Part shown: piece by piece, positions 34,400 to 41,003 of the stretch
How the letters are laid out: each line of letters starts with the position of its first letter
How positions within the stretch are numbered: the stretch's first letter is position 1
Assembly (NCBI GenBank): GCA_027382625.1
Contig: JAJKFJ010002294.1
Coordinates: forward strand, 1 to 41,003
From: Tetmemena sp. SeJ-2015
Lineage: Eukaryota; Ciliophora; Spirotrichea; Sporadotrichida; Oxytrichidae
Length of the DNA stretch: 41,003 nt
Direction of reading: 5' to 3'
Notes under the pieces: generated by a model
What the model was told of the DNA's origin: nothing
Seen by the model: only the letters and a program-made list of their open reading frames with translations
Database searches by the model: none
Made by a program: the position numbers and the translations under genes

Positions 34400-34830
34400 A
34401 AAAATAGTCGAGCAAAAGAGAACTTTTTATTCAGCCAGCGAAAGTTGAAAATTATGCTTCCGGATGATTAAGCTAATCAAGAGGGACCGAACGAGACCCT
34501 TTTTGCGAAAATTTTTTCCTAAAAAAGTGCCATTTTTGGACCATTTTTGGCCATTTTTTCCAAATTTTTTTGTAACTAACACCACCAATGGATGCGCAAG
34601 ATATGATTACTTTGGCGAAGTAAGGTCCATTTCAAGTGTCTCGAAGGGTAAGACCGTCAAAAAGCCAATTGAAGGAAAAAAATCCCGAGAAAATTGCCTT
34701 TTTGGGAAAATTTTTTTGAGGGCTATTGAAAAAGTAATCCAGGGGATCGATAGAGCATAGTCGATTTATCCATGAATCTCATTTTCTAGAAAATTTCGCT
34801 GGCTGGAAAAAGAAAAAAACCCCCACAAAG
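34400..34830. repeat. GC-richer nested module with 12-bp inverted repeat
   Basis: CAGCCAGCGAAA (34432-34443) and its exact reverse complement TTTCGCTGGCTG (34794-34805) enclose sequence distinctly richer in GC than the rest of element 1. It contains a short tandem theme, CCATTTTTGG repeated at about 34529-34555. A 98-codon ORF (34464-34760) lies inside but is partly made of that repeat. The module was not seen in element 2, which leaves the window before this point. Confidence 0.55.
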
Positions 34831-34918
34831 TCGAAAAAAAGCATTTTTTACCCTTTTTTTTCCTTTAAAAGTTGTCTAAAAAAATTTTTTTTTTCTTTTT
34901 AAAAATGGGGGTTTTTTT
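34813..34918. repeat. 13-bp perfect hairpin arms (A7C5A / TG5T7)
   Basis: AAAAAAACCCCCA at 34813-34825 pairs with TGGGGGTTTTTTT at 34906-34918 across an 80-base loop. The arms resemble a degenerate telomere repeat. It lies between the nested module and the right end of element 1. Confidence 0.7.
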
Positions 34919-35453
34919 AATAAAAAAATTAAAAAAATGTTTTATCTCAATATTAAAATTAAAGAATGAAAAATTTAAAGCAAAAATTTTTCCTAATTTA
35001 GTCTTAAAGTTAAATTTTAAAGACATAAAAAACTAAGAAAAAATGTCTAAAGAGAAAAAACAGACTCTAAATCATTAATACATAAAAAAAACAATATAAA
35101 TGCGTGATTTCGTTTAAATTTAAATGATTCTATTAAAATCATTTTCAGTGTAAATTTAAAATAGTTGTATGAGAAGATGAAAAACCGCAGTTTAATTGAT
35201 GAATTTTTAAAAGTTTTTTAGATGATCAGATAGGGCAGTTCAATGTGTCCATGGCATGTACTAAGAGCAACCCCTTTAAAAGGATTATCTCATCAAAGAA
35301 AATTGAAACACTAAACAAACCCAGGGGTTTTTTATCTAAATCATCAAAACTCCCATATATGGTTTTTAATATAGGGCATGTAAAATTTTTTCGATTTTTG
35401 CAAATTGGTCCTTTTTTAGATTTGAGAGATTGCCTTGTCTTTAAATTTAAATT

Positions 35454-35546
35454 CTTCGTAATTTTTGGGGAAAGCTTGTATAAATTATAATGATCATTTA
35501 AAATCTATTCACTATTTACTAAGTAAAATAGGGGTTTTGGGGTTTT
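35454..35546 (-). repeat. Right terminal inverted repeat with (GGGGTTTT)2
   Basis: Ends in GGGGTTTTGGGGTTTT at 35531-35546. The remainder, reverse complemented, matches the left ends of both elements and is closest to that of element 2. Confidence 0.75.
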
Positions 35547-36874
35547 AAACCAAAACTATCCAAAAAAAGAACGCAAGTTTTTAAGGGAAACTCAAAAACA
35601 ACAAAGATATATTTAAAGACGATTTTCTTACAATCAACACTTTAAATTACTATCCCTTGGCAAAGGTAGTTAGGAATAAAGACGCTCTAATTTGGAGCTT
35701 CTCTAACAAATACAGATTATATCTCCTGGATAGTCAAATGCCTTTAAATCACCGCAAGATTAAAAAGTATGATTAAGAATTCACAGCTCTCAACTATAGG
35801 TATCAACATGTTGATTTCTTAATGGACTTTCTTTCTTAGATTCCTGATAACAAGATTGAGAAAAAATAATTCATTATTGGTTTAGGATAAAATTCTTCAA
35901 GATAACAATAATTAGGATTTATTTTAGAGAATATGAGGATACAAAAATTATCTAAAGGAGATGAGTTTTCCCAACAAAAATACAATATTTTTGTTAATTA
36001 AGTATAACTTTAAGTTCCTTTTGATTGGAAGTTTTAAGGTCTTTAACTGGTATATTTTTTGAAAAATCTGCATTATTTCTAATTCGAATGCTCTGATTAA
36101 TCAAGAATTGATAAAATGATTTCACATGATTCTAAATTTGAATTTCATTCTCTAGAAGTTTCAAAGTTCAAAAATTTCATAAAAAATGACGTTATAGACC
36201 AATATTTCAAGTTTCCCTCGGATAAAAGTAGACTCATAATAAGGCAACCTTAATATGATAAGCTATATTTTGAAGAATATTTTCCAGAACTCCGAGAACT
36301 CTGGCTCTACGATAGACTTGATGATTAAATCTTTAGTTTGGATTTAAAATATGATTATAATTAGTAAAGTAGAATATTCATTAATAGGTTGAAATAATCT
36401 CTCTAGTTAATTTTCTTTTCAGATTTTAAAAATCTCCAAAGGCTCTATTTAGTAATTGAAAGAAAGATTATTGAGAATTAAGAATTCAGAGATCTTGTGA
36501 TATCAAAATTTAAAGATAGAAAATTCAATCTCGCTCTGTCAGTGAAGGAGGATATTAATGCATTAGAAATGGCAGAAAACTACTTCTACCCTTCTAACTT
36601 TACAGTTGAGTACTTCACAAAACAATTAACTTATATGGATTAAGAAAATGGCAATCCAATAATTTAAAAAAAATTGGAAGAAATAGAATAGTTACAAAAA
36701 ATTTGCAATAGCTCCTTCCAAGAAAGATTTAAATTTAGATTCACTTAGCAAAAAACACTATAAAGCTGTTGGAATGGATTGTGTGTTTATCTAATGATTT
36801 AAGTTGAGAGAGAAGAAAAAATAATTTTAGATCAATTTGAAGAACCATTGAAAATCTAAATTATTTTATGCTGA
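35547..36874 (+). pseudogene. Epsilon-3, 3' part, open reading frame retained
   Basis: The family sequence resumes within 10 bases of the element ('NYPKKERKFLR' against 'NLSKEERKLLK'). One extra base near 35583 shifts the frame; from 35588 the frame is open for over 420 codons to TGA 36872-36874. It contains 'DALIWSFSNKYRLYLLDSQM', 'HVDFLMDFLSQIPDNKIEKK', 'LQLVYFLKNLHYFQFE', 'FEEYFPELRELWLYD', 'FFSDFKNLQRLYLVIERK', 'LVISKFKDRKFNLALSV' and 'AENYFYPSNFTVEYF'. Apart from the element and one base it is the best preserved epsilon gene, so the insertion is probably recent. If the element were removed in the macronucleus the extra base would still break the frame near codon 38. Confidence 0.75.
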
Positions 36875-37079
36875 GAATATTATGGAAGCACCAAACTCAA
36901 GCAAATAATTTATAATTTTAAATGAGTAATAATTAAATACAAGGAAATTAAATAATTTTTCTTATAATATAAATTACACAACCTAAAACTTTCTCATTTT
37001 TATTTTACTTTATATTTTTGAAACTCTTTTAAGATATCTGAGAGCATACAAAAAAATGGAGTTAAAAATTAAAGTAAAA

Positions 37080-37369
37080 AGAGTCAAATATAATTGAAAT
37101 TATCTTGCTAAAATGTTTACCTCTACAATAAATTATATCAATAGATCGTATAGTTATAGAAAGGAATAAACTGCAATTTTAAGATACTAATCCTCATTTT
37201 GAAACTCTGCTGTTCTAAATTTTTCGTTGAAATCTGTTTGCGTGAAATTCCAAACTGATTGTATACTTATTTATACTTAACACCCAGTGATACCCACATC
37301 GTTCTTGGACATTTTAAATTCTACTATGGTCACTGATTGATGGTCTCTGTAGAATTGGGGCAGAGTCAC
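37080..37369 (-). pseudogene. Remnant of the 141-aa minus-strand gene behind epsilon-3
   Basis: Minus-strand reading from 37369: 'TLPQFYRDHQSVTIVEFKMS' then KNDV, matching the TLSQLYKVHQS and SKNDV parts of the ORF at 23439-23864. The start codon is GTG instead of ATG and similarity fades after about 35 residues. It has the same convergent position relative to its epsilon gene, so it belongs to the duplicated block. Confidence 0.45.
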
Positions 37370-38085
37370 TTTAGAAACTTTATCCTTTCATAGTTCATTT
37401 TTGCTGCAAGTCATAGTTGCTCACTCTAACATCAAGAATATTTATAAAAGAATTATTAATAAAAAATCGACTTTAAAAATGATAGGAAGAAAATGATTTT
37501 CCCTTTGCTTTTTATAATTTACTTTTTATAATTTGCTTTTTAATTTTGCACAAAAATAGTTTTTAGAATGAATTTAATTATTTATTTGATGATGATCACA
37601 TATGTATTATATGTAGAGATTTTATTTTTAATTTACTCTTATTTACTTATATTGTTTCTAAAACTCAAGAATAATTAGATTAAGTATAAAATGTCAGAAT
37701 ACTCGCAAATGTCAATAATTTAAATTTTTAATATGAATTTGAAAGCTTATCTAAAAATGAAATGGACTTAAAATGTAAACATAAATAGAAAATATTTTCA
37801 TTTATGATAATTTTAAACTAAAAAATACGAAATATATTTCATAAAATTACCCCCATAAATTGTCAATATAATATTTGAAATTATAATTAAAACATGAAAT
37901 AAAATTAATTTACCATTAAGATGCTTTAAGATGCTTGAAGTAAAATATAAACATATGAATTTTAATCACTTCAACATTCTCGTAATTACTTTCTTAAAAA
38001 ATGGCAATATTTAAACATTAAATATTCAAAATTAACAGCTTTTATGTATTAAAAAATATTTATTATTGTAAAATTAATAATCAAG
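37370..38085. other. Intergenic before alpha-3
   Basis: AT-rich with no gene. A tandem-like patch at about 37505-37545 repeats TTTATAATTTRCTTTT two to three times. Otherwise featureless. Confidence 0.45.
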
Positions 38086-38879
38086 ATGAATAAGCAAAAT
38101 ATGAGTCTGAAATTATTTTTAAATCAGAGACTCGAAATCTATAAATATTTTAGTCAAAGATTTAACTACTCAGTAATCTCAAATCTTTGTAAAATGGACA
38201 GAAATAATTTATGGAGATTAATAACTATGGCTGATATTGCTCAATAAAAAGATAAGGAAGAAGGTTTTTCAAAAGAATAAGAATCTCTCAGATTAAATGT
38301 GGAAAATATGATGATTTCTTATAAGAAAATATCTAAAGTGCAGAGCCCTTTATTTATGTCATTGTCCAATAGCTACCAACTAACCTTTTGTGAGAATCTA
38401 AGTGAAAATACCTATGAATACCACTTTTTATAATTAAAATAAAATCTAGAAAATACTTTCAAGTTCCTAATGGAATTCTTAGGTTAGTTTCAGAAAAGAA
38501 TGATATTTCAAAAGACTTTTCAAATCTTAATTAAATAAAAATACCTAAATGAATTTGGATAACTCAGAATAAAAGACATTAAATTTTGAATGTATTGATT
38601 GGAAAACGGAGGCAAGATTCATAAGATAGAAATTCAAGAGATAGATTTAATGAATTCTTTAGACGTAAATTCTGGGTTTATCCTAATAATTGAATTATTG
38701 AGAATGCTAAGATCTCTGCAGTATCAATTCTCTAAATAAAAGATAAGCAAAAAAGGTGTTCCGAAACTTTTCTTACCTTATTAGCTCAACACAATAAGCC
38801 TCAGTCAAGTATCAGACTTTTAGGATTTTGAGGACATTCTGAAACTCATTAAAAGAGAAGTGATAGAAAAAATAAATAT
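38086..38879 (+). pseudogene. Alpha-3, N-terminal half, cut by a second TBE-like element
   Basis: ATG 38086: 'LKLFLNQRLEIYKYFSQRF', 'VISNLCKMDRNNLWRL', 'LRLNVENMMISYKKISKVQ', 'NTFKFLMEFLGQFQKRM'. In-frame TGA codons occur at 38587 and 38596; the frame does not shift and continues 'IIELLRMLRSLQYQFSK' and 'DFEDILKLIKREVIEKI'. The last residues correspond to 'EIILKYLDREAVEQI' of alpha-2 (about 8405-8460), where element 2 begins. The C-terminal half is beyond the window. Confidence 0.7.
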
Positions 38880-41003
38880 AAACCCCATAACCTATATACT
38901 TAGATAAATAGTGAATAGATATTAATGATCATTATATATGATATACACGCATTCCCAAAATTACAGAAGAGACTTAATTAAGACAAGGCAGATCTCTCAA
39001 ATCTAAAAAAGGACCTTCTGGGACCCACCGCTAATCTATCACTAATGCTAAAAATATGAAATCTCGTATTTTCCACTTCAATTTTTGTCTTTAGTTTGTG
39101 TGTATAGTTAGTCTTAATGTTTAAAAAGAGTTGGATTTTATATTTCGAAATGATGGTGGATGAGGTCCAGAATGGGGTATTAAGACAGGGTGGTAGTCTT
39201 AAAATTTTGGCTTAATTCAACCTTTTTCCATATGGACCTAGTATAACCTATATTATGAATTTAACTGACTCATTTAAGCTCTCTAATGCCTATATAATAT
39301 ATTGCTTATTAATAGTTAATTGGGATAATTCTAATAATTTTAAGGATTATGGATTTCGAAAATTTGAATTAAGACAGCTAAATTGGCACATTGCCGGCAA
39401 AATCGCCTAAAAAGAGTCACCGTAAATCGGAGGTAAGTCTTAAAAATCCCCATTATATCATTTTATTCAGCATTTAAAGAGCTATCACCATGTCCTATTT
39501 TGGCAGCTCTCCTAAAATAAATGGCAAAAAATATCTGCAAAAGAGAGGATTTTCATTGCTAAAATTTGAATTAAGACAAGGTGAAATTTAATTAAGACAG
39601 GCCTATTTATTAGCCAAATTTAATTAAGTATAATTATTTCAAATTAATTAAGACAACCAAAGAGTCTTAATTCAAGGGACCTTACCTTTGATTCCGAGCT
39701 TTTCAGCAAAAATAAAAAATTCACATTTTAATTGATTTGAAATAATTAAATCACATTTAGATGCCAAAAAATTTGAACTGGGAAAGATTCAGACCCTAAA
39801 TTCGCTTCTCAAAAAAGTTGTCTTAATTCCAAAATAGGTTGCTTAAATCCTCATGGTAATATAACAAATGAAAAAAGTCTTAAATAATTCTCTCAAAATG
39901 CTCAATATCTAACCCAAATCAAGTAATCTCATCTAGAAATAATCTACAATTACTTTAGAATGATGAATTAATTCGTAATTCTTTAATTTAAGGATTTTCA
40001 TAGATCATATGGCTTTTGAGAATATTGGAAAAAATGGCCCCCGATGGCTTAATTCATTGACTTAAAGTGCAAAAGATCATCTATAAAGACTTTAAAAGCA
40101 CTTTAAAAGTGTCAATTCAATATGCTAGCATTCTCTATATTGATGAATAGACTAAGAAATAAGATAATTCTATTAATTAAGATTTTCAGAAAATTTCTTG
40201 TCTTAATTCAAATTATCAATGGCGTTCGATTTCTATCTGAAATATGACTAGATTAAAGAGAAATAATTAAGACTTCTCCAAATAAGTAAAAGGTATTTAA
40301 TCCCAATTAATCCCAACTCAATGTAATTAAACTCAGGATAAGTTAATGGTCAATGAATAAAGCAACTTAATCCAAGCCTAAATTGAGGGCTCGTTGATTT
40401 TTACTCGGAATTTATACTTATGAATGACTAAAAATTGCCCCTAGGCTTAATAATTAAGAATAGTAATAGAAGACATAATTTTCAATTAAGAATAAGCCAG
40501 TTAATAAGAAAAGCGGACTCTCTTTTTTAAAATTAAATTATCGGAACTAAGCTACTTAATGATAGTCAGAGTCTTAGATATGCTAATTTCTCTTTCATAA
40601 TACAGGGTCGAGAGTAAATTTGTTTCCATTATAAGTATCAGTTTACTTCTCAAAAGGGTCTTAATTTACTCCTAAAATAATTCAGGAATATAGTCTTAAT
40701 TCTATAATTAGAAGACTATTAAGAGCTAAAAGATTTCCTTTAGAGCTGAAAGGATTTCTCTATAGAGATTTCCTCTAGACACGGAAAGAATTCTAGATTA
40801 GCCTGCTCTCACCATATCATAAATAGGAGCAGTTGCTAAATTAAGCAATTAAGCAAGAAGATCATCAATTATAGCGAAGAATAATAGGCTTAATTAAAAT
40901 GAGACTCTTATAATTGAAGTCAATCATGTCTGGATAATTAGATTGCATTTCAAAACCCAATTAGCAAGATATTTACCCAATAAATATATGTCAAAATTTT
41001 TTT
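38880..41003. mobile_element. TBE-like element 2, right end outside window
   Basis: Begins AAACCCCATAACCTATATAC, identical to element 1 for its first ~20 bases, and remains colinear with it for about 1.9 kb (to about 40790 against 33690), in the same orientation. It carries the same array of AATTAAGAC/GTCTTAATT sites, for example 38971-38985, 39570-39578, 39589-39598, 39644-39653 and 39664-39671. No transposase was recognised. Conserved blocks such as GATTTCCTCTAGACACGGAA are shared with element 1. After about 40800 the copies diverge. Confidence 0.65.

Larger units (their letters stand above)
31787..35546. mobile_element. Telomere-bearing (TBE-like) element 1, 3.76 kb
   Basis: Splits epsilon-3. 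The left tip is AAACCCCATAACC; the right tip, read inward, is AAAACCCCAAAACCCC, two units of spirotrich telomere repeat. The ~93-bp terminal inverted repeats (31787-31879 and 35454-35546) also share CTTAGTAAATAGTGAATAG and ATGATCATTAT with the left end of the second copy at 38880. TBE elements of Oxytricha have telomere-like inverted ends and are removed from the macronucleus (established knowledge). I find no transposase here, so it appears non-autonomous or a decayed relative. The interior carries an array of GTCTTAATT/AATTAAGAC sites and a GC-richer nested module. Target duplication is not resolved; both copies follow AAATAT. Confidence 0.7.

Noticed and set aside
34464..34760. 98-codon standard-code ORF as a gene
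   Set aside because: It overlaps a CCATTTTTGG tandem theme and A/T runs inside the nested module; no paralogue or motif supports it.
35245..35490. 81-codon + strand ORF near the right end of element 1
   Set aside because: It runs into the terminal inverted repeat, has no counterpart I could see, and lacks any motif.
1..41003. Euplotes origin suggested by G4T4 telomere repeat
   Set aside because: Euplotes uses TAA/TAG as stops and TGA as Cys; here the genes require the opposite.
1..41003. CRISPR arrays, rRNA and tRNA genes
   Set aside because: No regularly spaced repeats and no recognisable rRNA or tRNA core sequences were seen; palindrome arrays in the elements have irregular spacing and both orientations.

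Overview
The window reads as germline (micronuclear) DNA of a spirotrich ciliate of the Oxytricha/Stylonychia type. Three things point there. (1) The DNA is very AT-rich, and its genes stay open only if TAA and TAG are read as glutamine and TGA is the sole stop; the clearest case is the 466-residue gene at 19488-20888. (2) A mobile element at 31787-35546 ends in two units of GGGGTTTT, the telomere repeat of Oxytricha, Stylonychia and Euplotes. Euplotes is excluded because it reads TGA as Cys and keeps TAA as stop. (3) Interrupted genes and inserted elements are common. The species assignment is inference; I ran no search.

The backbone is one multigene family on the + strand, with about 15 members or remnants. 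A typical member has about 460 residues. It has an N-terminal F-box-like motif (I-Y-x-Y-L ... I-S-N-L-x-K-x-E-R), a middle with 'VDFxxDFxxQIP' and 'LHIIYFLxQLNAFQF', LRR-like stretches (NLxxLxL), then 'KFxxRKLxLCL' and a C-terminal 'FYPxNFxVxY' signature. I call subtypes alpha, beta, zeta, gamma, delta and epsilon for convenience only. Only delta-1 (19488-20888) is intact from ATG to TGA. Gamma-2 has a single in-frame TGA, delta-2 a single frameshift, and the rest are more decayed or interrupted.

Layout: 1-1302, small-repeat piece and a C-terminal family remnant. 2552-7320, block alpha-1/beta-1/zeta-1. 7666-15522, the same block again, with about 2.4 kb of foreign DNA inside beta-2 (a GC-richer island and two small minus-strand repeats). 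15731-17564, a GC-rich element with about 100-bp terminal inverted repeats carrying a GNAT acetyltransferase and a Cys-rich protein. 17563-23413, gamma-1/delta-1/epsilon-1, followed tail-to-tail by a minus-strand 141-residue ORF. 24952-26352, epsilon-2. 27066-36874, a second gamma/delta/epsilon block whose epsilon-3 is split by a 3.76-kb telomere-bearing (TBE-like) element. 38086 to the end, alpha-3, split by a second TBE-like copy that runs off the window.

The region looks like a birth-and-death paralogue array duplicated in blocks and used repeatedly as an insertion target. No rRNA, tRNA or CRISPR was seen.
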